From contig NZ_CP070969.1 of assembly GCF_017086365.1 (NCBI RefSeq), positions 1,426,001 to 1,490,000 of the forward strand: 64,000 nt of DNA, read 5' to 3'. Source of the DNA: Paenibacillus tianjinensis (GTDB lineage Bacteria; Bacillota; Bacilli; Paenibacillales; Paenibacillaceae). Of the stretch, positions 17,843-27,704 are shown piece after piece (within the stretch, counting starts at the first letter, position 1; each line of letters starts with the position of its first letter). The notes under the pieces are model-generated. The model did no database searches and was not told the origin of the DNA. It saw only the letters and a list, made by a program, of their open reading frames with translations. Both the position numbers and the translations under genes were made by a program.

Positions 17843-17845
17843 GTA

Positions 17846-17890
17846 TTGCGGATTTCAAGTAAATAGAGATGAAATACTTGAAATCCGCAA
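17846..17890 (+). repeat. Perfect 16-bp inverted repeat in the GH66 leader
   Basis: TTGCGGATTTCAAGTA (17846-17861) and its exact complement (17875-17890) enclose a 13-base loop. It lies inside the expected leader RNA, between two operators. Five bases after it comes TATTTTT. It could act as an attenuator, an RNA-stability stem, or be the trace of an inserted element. Confidence 0.8.
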
Positions 17891-17950
17891 TAAATATTTT
17901 TCAGATAGGGAGGGGAATGTCTTAGTAAAGGATACTTTTTACTCATTAAA

Positions 17951-17962
17951 GTAAACGTTTAC
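17951..17962 (+). promoter_or_regulatory. Third LacI operator, GTAAACGTTTAC
   Basis: An exact copy of the operator at 17726, 120 bp after the second site. The spacing would permit DNA looping by a tetrameric or bridged repressor, or it may belong to a second promoter nearer the gene. Confidence 0.7.
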
Positions 17963-17978
17963 GTTGATATGGACATCC

Positions 17979-18017
17979 TCCCTGAAAGATGTACCTCCCT
18001 GAAACATGTACCTCCCA
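17979..18017 (+). repeat. Short tandem repeat upstream of the GH66 gene
   Basis: Two near-identical 17-base units (CTGAAAGATGTACCTCC and CTGAAACATGTACCTCC) stand head to tail, preceded by a partial third unit. They are non-coding and about 75 bases before the start codon. Confidence 0.6.
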
Positions 18018-18089
18018 AAAAGCCAACATCCGTGTTCAGTCTTGGCAGCATGGTGTCTTCTCAAATTATGAGTATGAAGGAGCGGTCTT

Positions 18090-21000
18090 ATGGTCAGGAA
18101 ACAAGCAGTTCTATTTCTTTGTTTCGTGCTGTTGCTGGTTCAAACTTTTACAACAGGCTATGCCCGCAGTGGAACGGCTAAGGCGGAGCCAGCGGGTGAG
18201 GTGAATCCTAAAATACTAAAGATGGTGCCCTCAAAGGCCCGGTTCGCTCCGGGTGAGTCCGCAGAGCTGATCTTAACCCTGGATCAATCTGCCGATTGGA
18301 GCGGCAAGCTGCATTTGCAGATTTACCAGCTGAATACGCTGATTGCCGAAGGCAGCAAAGATCTGACGGTTCTGCAGGAAGGAAGCAACATGCTTACCGT
18401 GGGCTGGACACCTCCGGCTGAGGATTTCCGCGGCTATACGGCAAAAGCTTGGATCGAAGGCGCTGCATCGACGGATTATGTAACCGCAGCCATAGATGTA
18501 TCTAGTGATTGGACGCATTTCCCGAGATACGGATATGTGGCGGATTTCCCGCAGGAAACGGCGGAAGAGAGTGATTCCAAGCTCAGAGAATTGTCTCAGG
18601 ACTACTACATTAATGCTTACCAGTTCTATGACTGGATGTGGCGTCATGATGTTTCGGTTTATTCCAAAACAGATGAGAACGGACAACCGCTGACAGATGC
18701 GGACGGAAATTTTATCGATGAAGATATTAACGCGGATACACATTATACAGATCTGCTGGGGCGTTCGCTGTATCCCTTGAGCGTTAAGCAGCAGGTAGAG
18801 GCTGCCCAGAAATACGGCTCTGCAGCCATGGCCTATCAAATGAATTATGCGGCGCGTGAGAACTATGAAGATTTCGGCGTGAGCCCGGAATGGGGACTCT
18901 ATAACAGTGCTCAGCTAGACATAAATAATCCGCAGAAAGACCAAAACGGCTATACCTTTGATGTGAACGGGAAGACAACCTCTCTGTTCCTGCAAGACCC
19001 GGGCAACAAGTTCTGGCAGGATTATATTACCAGACAATTTGACCGTTCCATTAACACCTTCGGGTTCGACGGCATCCACCTGGACCAATGGGGAGCAAAT
19101 GACAACAATTATCTGTATGACTATAACGGCAACAAACGTTACTATTCTCTGGATTATACCCAGCTGATTAACTCGGTTAAAGACTCTTTGCTTGCAAATA
19201 ATCCCGATAAGAGCAAGGTTACCTTCAATATGGTAGGAGGCAATGCCGAATACAGCGCTGTACCCGATCCGGATACGAAAACCAATTTCGACTACAGTGA
19301 GATTTGGCAGGACCGCAACCATTACCGCGATATTCAGAAGGTTGTGGAAGATACCCGGAAGAAAGACGGCGGCAAAGCAATGGTTATCGCCGGCTATATG
19401 AACTATAAGGAGGCTACAGGTCTGCCGACCCGGGGTACGGAAGCGCTGGATGTTCCGGTAACGCTGGATTACCAGTCCCGGATTGCCAAAGCTTACGGCT
19501 GGGTAGGCAACTTTGGACGCAAAGATACGGATGCGGTGACGTTTACGGTTAATGCACCCGCTGACGGTCTGTATACGCTTGCTCTGAATTACGGGCAGGG
19601 CAATGGCTCCGGTTCTCCGGAAGGCAAGCTGATTGTTAACGATGAAATTGCTGCGGCAGCCATTCCCTTTGAAGCTAATACAGGTTGGGGGAATCCGACT
19701 GCACAAGCTACGGTGGCAGCAACGCTGAAGAGGGGTGAAAATTCAGTTAAACTGACGCTGAACACCAATAACCTTTGGCTTAATCTCGCGAGCCTGGAGG
19801 TGCAGGGCCAAGGGATTAATGAACGTTACGAGGCGGTAGATGCCAAGCTGGATACTGTAATTGTGGATCAGTACAGCCATGTGTATTATTTTGATACCGC
19901 AGGTGATTATGTGAAGTTCCAGGTGAACGTTCCTGCTGAAGGGGATTATCCGCTTGGGTTCAGCTATGCTTCGGATTGGCAGGATGTGAAACGTGAGCTG
20001 CTGGTTAATGATGTGCCTCAGGGAGAGCTGACGTTTGCCGGTAGGGGAACATGGGATAAATTCTCCGAACGGAACAATCTGCAGACTGTTCATCTGGAGG
20101 AAGGCGATAACACGATAACCCTGAAGGCCTCAACAAATGATCTGGGTATCAAGCTCCAATATATGACTGCCGGCACACAGAAATACTACGCGATGTATGC
20201 GGATATTCCGCAAACCAACAGCATGAATTACAGTGAGAGCAAGACGGATAATTTCGGACAAGCCGGGCAGACGGTCACCTATAATGTATATGCAGACCAT
20301 CCGCTGGACACGATTACGGTCCTGTATCATGGAGATAATGATCCTGTAATGTCGGTACTGGTGGACGGGGAACCGGCGCCGCAGGCGCAGAATATCACGT
20401 TTCCCAAAACAGCGGGCGGCTGGAGCGGCACCATGCAGCCCCTTGAATTGTCAGTCCCGCTCCAGCAGGGGTACCATAAGGTTACGCTGAAGATGGAATC
20501 AAGCGGACAATATACCAATGTTGGCGGGATTATCGCCGGAGGGTACGAATACAGTACAGGCAGCGCTGAAGTGACAGGAGGAGTTGTTCCTTTAACCGGG
20601 TATGCCTCCGACTTCAATAATGTCAATGACCGTGTAGCGTTCACAGTGAATATAGGGCAGTCTGGCCTCTATGATCTCGGCTGGATTTATCAAAATGATG
20701 CCCAGGGAGCAGTGACCGTTAGCCGCAGCGTTTATATTAACAATGGTACAGGAATTCCAATAAGCTTTGCACCAACTACGGGCTCCGGATGGGAAGAGGC
20801 GGCGGTGAACGGCATCCGGCTGGCAGAAGGTGATAACACCATTATTATTAAGATGCCGGAAGGTCAGGACAGCGGGATCAGGCTGGATAAGCTGAACATT
20901 ACCTTATCAGATGCTCCAGACGCTGTAACCCGCAGCTATGAAGCTGAAAGTACAAACACGGAGTCACCGTTCTCACTCTATAAGGATACCGTGTTGAATT

Positions 21001-23201
21001 TTGGCGAAGTAGGCCAGCAGGTAACCTATCCGGTGAACATACCTCAATCGGGGGAGCAGAGTCTGATCTTTACTTATTCCAATCCGGGCGGCTTAACCAC
21101 CCGTTCAGTTTATATTGACGGGGTGCGTGCCAAGGACGAACATGGCAAGGAGCTGAAGATCGGATTGGATGGCACGGACAGCATTGAGAAGTACAGCGGA
21201 GACGGCTATGTGATTATTCCACACATGGAAGCGGGAATTCATACCGTTACCCTTCGTATGGAACCGGACGATATTGCCGGAACGATCCGGCTCCGCGGAG
21301 TAACGGCGGGTTATTTCAACGAGCCGTCCGTACGGCTGATGGATGCCGGGCTGGCATCAATGGGGGCTACACATATTGAACTGGGAACGGCTGAGCAGCA
21401 ATCGGAAGGCCCGAACATGCTGGCCCATGAATACTATCCGAACCGCAGCAAAAAAATGCTGGCCTCCACCAAAGAAGCCATGCAGGAATACTATAAATTT
21501 AATGCAGCCTATGAAAACCTGCTATTCCGCAGCACAGCCGATTCATCGGTAACGGTATCCGTCGAGGCCGATGGCGGCAAACTGGCAATAAGCAAAGACG
21601 GAATGGATAATACCCTTTGGGCAACCGTCCGAAAAAATGATGCGAATCCAGGCTTTGAACGATATGACGTGCTGCATCTGATCAATTTGCTTAACAATGA
21701 CAGCAACTGGCGAAATGCAGCCAATGAGCCGGCGGTTCTCCACTCATTGAAAGTATCATACGATATCGGGATCACAGAGAAAGAAGCACCGGATCTGAAG
21801 GTCTATGCTGCTACACCGGACGCCGGGCATGGCCTGTCACAGGAGCTGGAGTATTCCTGGGATGGCGACAATCTGCTCATTGAACTGCCTTCTCTGCAGT
21901 ATTGGACAATGATTTATATCGACAAAGACCCGGAAACAGTAAAAGTACAGCCTATCTTCAGCAGCGAAGAACCCGGTCTTCCAACCCAGGCACCGGCTGT
22001 AACCGCAACTCCAACACCGGCAGCTACTGCTGCACCGGGATCATCGGGAAGCAATGCCGGGAACTCCGCTACGCCAACTCCGGCAGCAGCGAAAAGAGAG
22101 GCCCTTGTCTTGCAGGCTAAGGACTTAAGCGTGGCGGCCAATGGGAACATTTCAATTGCGGTCAATGAGGAGAAGTACAATCGGATGCTCATCCCGGTTT
22201 CCGCTGTAGAGGGATTGCAAGGAGAGAACCTGCTGCTTCAAGGAAATAAGTTCACTCTGCATTTCATGCAGGACCATATCCTTCAGCTTCTTGAAGCGAA
22301 CAAAGGGAAACTGACAGCTGATTCGAACATTCAAATTACATTTAACAAGATCGAGCCAAAGGATGCTTTTCTTCCGGACGGGAAGCCCTGGATTTCCGCT
22401 GGACCGGTCTATGAATTTGAATTCGGAGTGACGACGGCAAACGAAGGCGTATCCAGACTTGATTCTTTCAGAAGCCCAGTGCAGCTCACCTTAAAGCTTG
22501 ACGATCTTGCTGGACAAGGGGAACTTAATGATTTGCTGGGGATCTACTCTTTCCTGGAACCGCTCCGGAAGTGGGATTATGTCAGCAGCAGAGCAAATAC
22601 AGCAGCACAGCAAATCAGTGCGGACCTATATCACTTCAGCCGTTATACCCTATTCGCTTACGACAAATCATTTACTGATGTACCTGCGGAGCATTGGGCG
22701 TTCAAGGCCATTCATACCTTGACGGCGAAGCATGTGATTAGTGGAATGACAGAGAATACATTCGTCCCCTCGGCGAAGATCACACGCGCACAGTTTGCAG
22801 CATTATTGGTCAGAGCGCTTCAATTGAAGGCTGACCGTCCTGTACCGTTTACGGATGTTGCTGCAGACAGCTGGTATGCGGATGATATTGCTGCTGCTTA
22901 TCAGGCAGGTTTGATTACCGGAAGAAGCGGTGAACGATTTGCGCCTGATGAACGGATAACGCGGCAGGAGATGGCTGTGATGCTGGCAGGGGCATTTTTA
23001 AAGGCTGGCGGTACCGACCGGTCGGCGGAGTCATCGTTAGCCTACCGGGACAGTAATGAGATTTCAGCCTGGGCACAAGCAGCGGTTCAACTGGTACAAT
23101 CGGCCGGTTTGATGAAAGGTTATGCCGATGGAGCCTTTGTGCCTGGAGCTCATGCTACCCGGGCAGAAGCGGCACAAGCCATTGCGTATTTGTTAAAATA
23201 G
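18090..23201 (+). CDS. SLH-anchored GH66 enzyme: dextranase or cycloisomaltooligosaccharide glucanotransferase
   Basis: 1703 residues. Signal peptide (1-25); Ig-like domain (about 45-135); GH66 barrel (about 150-445; nucleophile Asp332 in GIHLDQWG, acid/base Glu404 in DYSEIWQD); a long insert of about five beta-sandwich carbohydrate-binding-like modules (about 450-1070, CBM35-like); the end of the GH66 barrel and its beta domain (about 1079-1283, MLAHEYYPNRSKKM); Pro/Thr/Ala linker (1290-1335); an unassigned domain (1335-1525); three SLH repeats (1527-1703). An insert of CBM35 in this position is known from cycloisomaltooligosaccharide glucanotransferases, which favours that activity over plain dextranase. 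ATG 18090 follows AAGGAG. Acts on alpha-1,6-glucan at the cell surface and is likely repressed by the divergent LacI. Confidence 0.88.
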   Translation: MVRKQAVLFLCFVLLLVQTFTTGYARSGTAKAEPAGEVNPKILKMVPSKARFAPGESAELILTLDQSADWSGKLHLQIYQLNTLIAEGSKDLTVLQEGSNMLTVGWTPPAEDFRGYTAKAWIEGAASTDYVTAAIDVSSDWTHFPRYGYVADFPQETAEESDSKLRELSQDYYINAYQFYDWMWRHDVSVYSKTDENGQPLTDADGNFIDEDINADTHYTDLLGRSLYPLSVKQQVEAAQKYGSAAMAYQMNYAARENYEDFGVSPEWGLYNSAQLDINNPQKDQNGYTFDVNGKTTSLFLQDPGNKFWQDYITRQFDRSINTFGFDGIHLDQWGANDNNYLYDYNGNKRYYSLDYTQLINSVKDSLLANNPDKSKVTFNMVGGNAEYSAVPDPDTKTNFDYSEIWQDRNHYRDIQKVVEDTRKKDGGKAMVIAGYMNYKEATGLPTRGTEALDVPVTLDYQSRIAKAYGWVGNFGRKDTDAVTFTVNAPADGLYTLALNYGQGNGSGSPEGKLIVNDEIAAAAIPFEANTGWGNPTAQATVAATLKRGENSVKLTLNTNNLWLNLASLEVQGQGINERYEAVDAKLDTVIVDQYSHVYYFDTAGDYVKFQVNVPAEGDYPLGFSYASDWQDVKRELLVNDVPQGELTFAGRGTWDKFSERNNLQTVHLEEGDNTITLKASTNDLGIKLQYMTAGTQKYYAMYADIPQTNSMNYSESKTDNFGQAGQTVTYNVYADHPLDTITVLYHGDNDPVMSVLVDGEPAPQAQNITFPKTAGGWSGTMQPLELSVPLQQGYHKVTLKMESSGQYTNVGGIIAGGYEYSTGSAEVTGGVVPLTGYASDFNNVNDRVAFTVNIGQSGLYDLGWIYQNDAQGAVTVSRSVYINNGTGIPISFAPTTGSGWEEAAVNGIRLAEGDNTIIIKMPEGQDSGIRLDKLNITLSDAPDAVTRSYEAESTNTESPFSLYKDTVLNFGEVGQQVTYPVNIPQSGEQSLIFTYSNPGGLTTRSVYIDGVRAKDEHGKELKIGLDGTDSIEKYSGDGYVIIPHMEAGIHTVTLRMEPDDIAGTIRLRGVTAGYFNEPSVRLMDAGLASMGATHIELGTAEQQSEGPNMLAHEYYPNRSKKMLASTKEAMQEYYKFNAAYENLLFRSTADSSVTVSVEADGGKLAISKDGMDNTLWATVRKNDANPGFERYDVLHLINLLNNDSNWRNAANEPAVLHSLKVSYDIGITEKEAPDLKVYAATPDAGHGLSQELEYSWDGDNLLIELPSLQYWTMIYIDKDPETVKVQPIFSSEEPGLPTQAPAVTATPTPAATAAPGSSGSNAGNSATPTPAAAKREALVLQAKDLSVAANGNISIAVNEEKYNRMLIPVSAVEGLQGENLLLQGNKFTLHFMQDHILQLLEANKGKLTADSNIQITFNKIEPKDAFLPDGKPWISAGPVYEFEFGVTTANEGVSRLDSFRSPVQLTLKLDDLAGQGELNDLLGIYSFLEPLRKWDYVSSRANTAAQQISADLYHFSRYTLFAYDKSFTDVPAEHWAFKAIHTLTAKHVISGMTENTFVPSAKITRAQFAALLVRALQLKADRPVPFTDVAADSWYADDIAAAYQAGLITGRSGERFAPDERITRQEMAVMLAGAFLKAGGTDRSAESSLAYRDSNEISAWAQAAVQLVQSAGLMKGYADGAFVPGAHATRAEAAQAIAYLLK

Positions 23202-23228
23202 AGCAACAGAAGTTAACTTATGCCGTTC

Positions 23229-23295
23229 AAGGGTCACCAAGGTGGCCCTTTGAGTCGGCTTCTATTTAAAGGCCCCACTTTGTGGGGTTATTTTA
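23229..23295 (+). terminator. Two hairpins between the GH66 and sensor-kinase genes
   Basis: AAGGGTCACC/GGTGGCCCTT (23229-23250) is followed by CCCCAC/GTGGGG (23273-23287) and TTATTTT. Full or partial termination here would separate expression of the enzyme from its signalling genes. Confidence 0.65.
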
Positions 23296-23321
23296 CTGTC
23301 AGGTCACAGGAAGGATGCATT

Positions 23322-25073
23322 ATGAAGAACAAAAAAAATTCGCTGGGTGTAAGGCTTGTTCAACTGTTTGCCGCTATAACGATTCCTCTGCTCACTGTGC
23401 TTTTTGCAGGGGGGTACTATGCCAAGCAAAATGTTCTGGATCAGGTATCCAGATCCTATCAGAACCTGGTGAGCTCCAATCTGCAAATGATGGAGAGCAG
23501 CCTCGGGGATATTACGATTAATCTGGTGGATATTGTTGATCATGATGAGAACTTTTTAGAGCTCACTTCCCCGGGGCGGACAGATTCCGAATACTTTTTT
23601 GCCCGCATGGGGCTTATGCAACGAAATCAAGCCTATCAGGCCTATTATCATAGCGTCGACATGTTCTATCTATACTCCAGCGTTAACGATACACTGACAT
23701 TGTCCAATGTACTGGGAACGACAGAAGATTATATGGATAAAGTCCGGGCATCGATTACAGAGACGGTTCATAAGACGGATCAATTAGAATCGCTCCGGTA
23801 TAAATGGACCCTCGTTAAGATTGCAGGAGATTACTATCTAAACCGGATAGCAGGCAATGATCTGGGCAGTCCCGCCTATATCGGCGCACTTATCCGAATC
23901 GACTCCCTGCGTTCACCGCTGGGCAATCTAAACCTGCAATCCGGCGGGGATGTGCTAATCGTGGATAATAACGGGAATATCTTGACCAGTTCTTCAGAAA
24001 CAATGGGATATAATTTCAAGCTGCCGCGTGAGGAGCTGAGCCGGAATGCTTCGTTTTCCTTTTCGCATGAAGGCGTTAAATTATTCGTTGTGTCCAGCCA
24101 GTCAGCGACTCTGGGAATCAATCTTTCCGTGGTCATCCCCGCTTCAGAACTGCTTCAAGGCCTGAATATCTTCCAGATGATTATTAATGTGCTTCCCTTT
24201 TTTATTTTGATCATTCTGCTGGTCTACTTGTATTATTTTCGCCGCATGGTCATCCGTCCGATTCTGGATTTACTGGGGGGAATCCACCGGATAAGAAAAG
24301 GTTCTATGGAGACCCAGCTTCCGACTTCTAACCTCTTAGAGTTTCAAGCGCTGAATCAGGCATTTAATTCTATGGTTGTTGAAATACAAGATTTAAAAAT
24401 TGATGTCTATGAGGAACGGTTACATGCGCAAAAAGCAGAGATGAAGCATCTGCAGATGCAAATTAATCCGCACTTTTTCCTGAATACGCTCAATATTGTT
24501 TTTCAGCTTGCCGATCTGCAGCGATATGAACTGGTGAAAAAGACGGTGCGCCATCTGGTGCAGTATTTCCGCTTTATGCTTCAGGTGAAGGAGAACAGTA
24601 TAACTTTAGGACAAGAAATGGAGCATCTCCGCAATTATCTTGAAATTCAAAAGATGCGCTATCAGCAATCTTTCGATTTCCGGATTACCGTAGCCGAGGA
24701 TCTTAAAAGCGCCGTTATACCGTCCTTGATCATACAGCCCTTTGTAGAAAACGCCATGCTTCATGGCATAAGTTTAAAAACAGAGACGTTCACTCTGGAT
24801 CTCTCGGCAGTCCGTTCTGAAGAAGCGAATGATACCATGATTGTTGAGATTTCGGACAACGGAAAAGGGAGCAGTCCCCAGAAACTGCAGGAGTTAAATG
24901 CTCCTGATTACACGCCGGGAACTGAGGAAGGTCATATCGGGATCTGGAATGTGAAACAGAGGCTGGCCATGAGATATCAGGGGCGTGCCGGCATTCACTT
25001 CAGCGGGAATAAGCCGTCCGGATTCCGGGTGCGCCTGATCCTGCCCATTGAATATACAGAAGGAGAACGATAA
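23322..25073 (+). CDS. YesM-type sensor histidine kinase
   Basis: 583 residues. Two membrane helices (about 11-30 and 287-306) enclose an extracellular sensor domain; then a HAMP segment (about 308-360), the His_kinase domain with phosphoacceptor His384 in QINPHFFLNTLN, and an ATP-binding domain (PFVENAMLHG, DNGKG, GIWNVKQRL). ATG 23322 follows AGGAAGG; earlier in-frame starts lie in the intergenic hairpins. It most likely senses an isomaltooligosaccharide, or the loaded binding protein, and phosphorylates the response regulator encoded 3 bases downstream. Confidence 0.92.
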   Translation: MKNKKNSLGVRLVQLFAAITIPLLTVLFAGGYYAKQNVLDQVSRSYQNLVSSNLQMMESSLGDITINLVDIVDHDENFLELTSPGRTDSEYFFARMGLMQRNQAYQAYYHSVDMFYLYSSVNDTLTLSNVLGTTEDYMDKVRASITETVHKTDQLESLRYKWTLVKIAGDYYLNRIAGNDLGSPAYIGALIRIDSLRSPLGNLNLQSGGDVLIVDNNGNILTSSSETMGYNFKLPREELSRNASFSFSHEGVKLFVVSSQSATLGINLSVVIPASELLQGLNIFQMIINVLPFFILIILLVYLYYFRRMVIRPILDLLGGIHRIRKGSMETQLPTSNLLEFQALNQAFNSMVVEIQDLKIDVYEERLHAQKAEMKHLQMQINPHFFLNTLNIVFQLADLQRYELVKKTVRHLVQYFRFMLQVKENSITLGQEMEHLRNYLEIQKMRYQQSFDFRITVAEDLKSAVIPSLIIQPFVENAMLHGISLKTETFTLDLSAVRSEEANDTMIVEISDNGKGSSPQKLQELNAPDYTPGTEEGHIGIWNVKQRLAMRYQGRAGIHFSGNKPSGFRVRLILPIEYTEGER

Positions 25074-25076
25074 GCG

Positions 25077-26687
25077 ATGCGATTATTGATTGTGGATGAT
25101 GAACAATTTGCTGTAGAGGGCCTTCTTTACTGCTGTAACTGGAACGAGGCTGGAATTGAAGAGGTTGTGACAGCTAATAGAGCAGACAGAGCCAGAGAAA
25201 TAATAAATGAAAAAAAGATTGATCTGCTGATATGCGATATTGAAATGCCCGATGAAGACGGGCTTTCGCTGGTTGGCTGGGTGAAAGAACACTCGCCCTG
25301 GACGGAAACCATCTTTCTGACTTGTCATTCCGAATTTTCCTATGCCAAAAGAGCAGTTAACCTCGGGAGCTTCGATTATCTGCTCAAGCCAGTTGATACA
25401 GCTGAACTGTTGTCTGCCGTATCGGGGATGATTGCAGCTGTCCGTGAGAAAGAAGAGTACGAATCTTACAATAAAATGTACCATAAGTATCTTAATCTGT
25501 GGCAGCAAGAGAAGCCGAAGCGTGTGGAGCGTTTCTGGCAGGATTTGTTGTCCCGCAGCATTCTGTCTTTTGGAGATTTTTTCGAACGGGAGCTGGCAGG
25601 CGCCGGCGTGGGGTTAGAGCCTGCTGATCTGGTGTTGCCAATCCTGATCAGTATTGAAAATTGGAATAAACCCTTAAGCCCGCGTGATCAGGAGATTATG
25701 GAATATGCCGTCAAAAAAGCGGCGGCAGAATTCTTCACTGAGGAGTACCAGGGCGAGGCCGTTACGGATAAACACGGGGTTTTGTTCATTCTGCTGTATG
25801 CCAAAGGCGGGAAAGCCGGGAAGCCTGGTATTCAGCAGCTCACAGCTGCCGGACAGCATTTTATTAAGGCATGCCAGGATATGTTCTACAGCATAGTAAC
25901 CTGCTATGTCGGCTCGTTCAAATCCCTTCAAGAGCTGCCGGGAATGTGCGAGAGCTTAAAGACAATGGAGCGTGACAACATTTCCCGGACACAATCGGTG
26001 CTCCTATACATCCCTCAAGACCAGGTGCCGCTGTCCTCAGAGTCGGAAGGTATAGAACTTGATGATTTAGCTGCTTATATGCTAACCGGAAAACGGGAAT
26101 CTGCTGTGCAGTTTATCCATAACCTGACTGAAAAATTACAGGCTGATCCATGCTTTCAGGGAAGACATTTGGACGCATTGCATCAGGATACGCTGCAGAT
26201 TATATACCACTTCCTGCAGGTCAGAGGAATTAATGCAGGCAGTATAGCCAAGTTTACAGATTGGACAAGCGCCCGCATCCGGGGTCTGGCTCAATACAGG
26301 CATTGGGCAGAAGGAATGGTATCTGCCGTTATGGAAGCAGAGTTCGAACGGCAGGAAAAAGGGGGCGTGATTGAGCGGTCCATCCGCTACATTCAGCACA
26401 ATGTGGAAGTAGAGATATCGAGAGATATTGTCGCAAATTATGTGGGATTGAATCCGGCTTATCTCTCCAGGCTATTCAAAAAAGAAACAGGCCAAAGTCT
26501 CATCGATTTTCTGATTTCAGTTAAAATGAACCGTACCCGCGAACTGCTGGACACTACGGATCTGCCGGTAAGTGCGATAGCGCAACAGGTAGGATATAGT
26601 AATTTTTCGCATTTTACCAAGATGTTCCGCAAGCAGTTTGATGTCAATCCCCAGGAATATCGTAAAGTCACAAAACGAATAGACTGA
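25077..26687 (+). CDS. YesN-type response regulator with AraC DNA-binding domain
   Basis: 536 residues. Receiver domain (1-120; acidic pair Asp7/Asp8, phosphoacceptor Asp54 in LLICDIEMPDEDG, Lys in YLLKPVD), a variable middle region, and a C-terminal AraC double helix-turn-helix (about 435-536; AYLSRLFKKETGQSLIDFLI and VGYSNFSHFTKMFRKQF). It follows the kinase gene closely and should activate the transporter genes downstream. Confidence 0.93.
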   Translation: MRLLIVDDEQFAVEGLLYCCNWNEAGIEEVVTANRADRAREIINEKKIDLLICDIEMPDEDGLSLVGWVKEHSPWTETIFLTCHSEFSYAKRAVNLGSFDYLLKPVDTAELLSAVSGMIAAVREKEEYESYNKMYHKYLNLWQQEKPKRVERFWQDLLSRSILSFGDFFERELAGAGVGLEPADLVLPILISIENWNKPLSPRDQEIMEYAVKKAAAEFFTEEYQGEAVTDKHGVLFILLYAKGGKAGKPGIQQLTAAGQHFIKACQDMFYSIVTCYVGSFKSLQELPGMCESLKTMERDNISRTQSVLLYIPQDQVPLSSESEGIELDDLAAYMLTGKRESAVQFIHNLTEKLQADPCFQGRHLDALHQDTLQIIYHFLQVRGINAGSIAKFTDWTSARIRGLAQYRHWAEGMVSAVMEAEFERQEKGGVIERSIRYIQHNVEVEISRDIVANYVGLNPAYLSRLFKKETGQSLIDFLISVKMNRTRELLDTTDLPVSAIAQQVGYSNFSHFTKMFRKQFDVNPQEYRKVTKRID

Positions 26688-26762
26688 GGTTATAAAAACG
26701 GCAGAGCAGCTGCAGGCAACTTCTTATAATGAAGACATAACCCAATGAGAAGGTGTGGAACT

Positions 26763-27692
26763 ATGGCTTCGGAAAAAGGATTGAAACGGAAAGGCTTTTG
26801 GAAGTACAGGGCCTTAATTGTTCTGGCACTGCCTGGTGTGCTGCTGATGTTAATCAATAATTATCTTCCCATGTTTGGGATTTTTCTGGCCTTTAAGGAT
26901 CTGAATTATACGGACGGGATCTGGGGGAGCAAGTGGATCGGACTGGATAATTTCAAGTTTCTGTTTGCTTCAAATGATGCGTGGGTGATCATCAGAAATA
27001 CGTTGCTGTATAACATCAGCTTTTTAGTAATCAATACCTTATTGGCTGTGCTGTTGGCCCTTATGCTTAACGAGGTCAAAAATAAATTCGCCTCCAAGTT
27101 TTTTCAGAGTACAGTGATCCTGCCCAATTTTATATCCATGGTCATTGTCGGCTATATTGTCTACGGGTTTTTAAATCCGGAACTGGGCTTCGTCAATAAA
27201 TTCATCCTGGAGCCCTTTGGGCTCGAGCCTAATAACTGGTATGCGGAAGCACGGCATTGGCCTTATATTTTGACTATTGTCAACACCTGGAAGGGTGTAG
27301 GGTATTCGGCAGTGGTTTACTTGGCAGCGATTGTCGGAATTGACTCCGAATATTATGAAGCTGCTGTCATTGACGGGGCAAGCCGCTGGAAGCAAATGAC
27401 GAAAATTACAATCCCGTTGATTGCTCCGATCATTATCATCATGACCTTGCTGGCGATTGGCCGGATTTTCAACGCTGATTTCGGTTTGTTTTATCAGGCG
27501 ACAATGGCATCCGGGATGATTAAAGAGACAACGGAAGTTATCGATACTTATGTATACAATGCGTTACTGGTCACCGGCGATACGGGACTTGCCTCCTCGG
27601 CAGGGCTGCTGCAATCCGTTGTCGGCTTCACGCTAGTCGTGACTGTCAACCTGATTGTCCGTAAAGTCAGCAAAGAAAATGCCCTATTCTAA
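26763..27692 (+). CDS. LplB-type ABC transporter permease
   Basis: 309 residues, six membrane helices, N-terminal LALPGVLLMLINNYLPMFGI as in LplB proteins, and the EAA loop YYEAAVIDGASRWKQMTKIT. It pairs with the YtcP-type permease that follows to import oligosaccharides delivered by the lipoprotein at 28666. ATG 26763 has AGAAGGTG at a proper distance; ATG 26745 does not. No ATPase gene is present. Confidence 0.9.
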   Translation: MASEKGLKRKGFWKYRALIVLALPGVLLMLINNYLPMFGIFLAFKDLNYTDGIWGSKWIGLDNFKFLFASNDAWVIIRNTLLYNISFLVINTLLAVLLALMLNEVKNKFASKFFQSTVILPNFISMVIVGYIVYGFLNPELGFVNKFILEPFGLEPNNWYAEARHWPYILTIVNTWKGVGYSAVVYLAAIVGIDSEYYEAAVIDGASRWKQMTKITIPLIAPIIIIMTLLAIGRIFNADFGLFYQATMASGMIKETTEVIDTYVYNALLVTGDTGLASSAGLLQSVVGFTLVVTVNLIVRKVSKENALF

Positions 27693-27704
27693 AAGGAGAT
27701 CAAT

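Noticed and set aside
17977..18017. CRISPR-like or other array
   Set aside because: Only two full 17-base units without spacers; no longer array and no cas genes in the window.
18273..19706. Long minus-strand open frames opposite the GH66 gene
   Set aside because: They lack ribosome-binding sites and protein-like composition and mirror the codon bias of the real gene.
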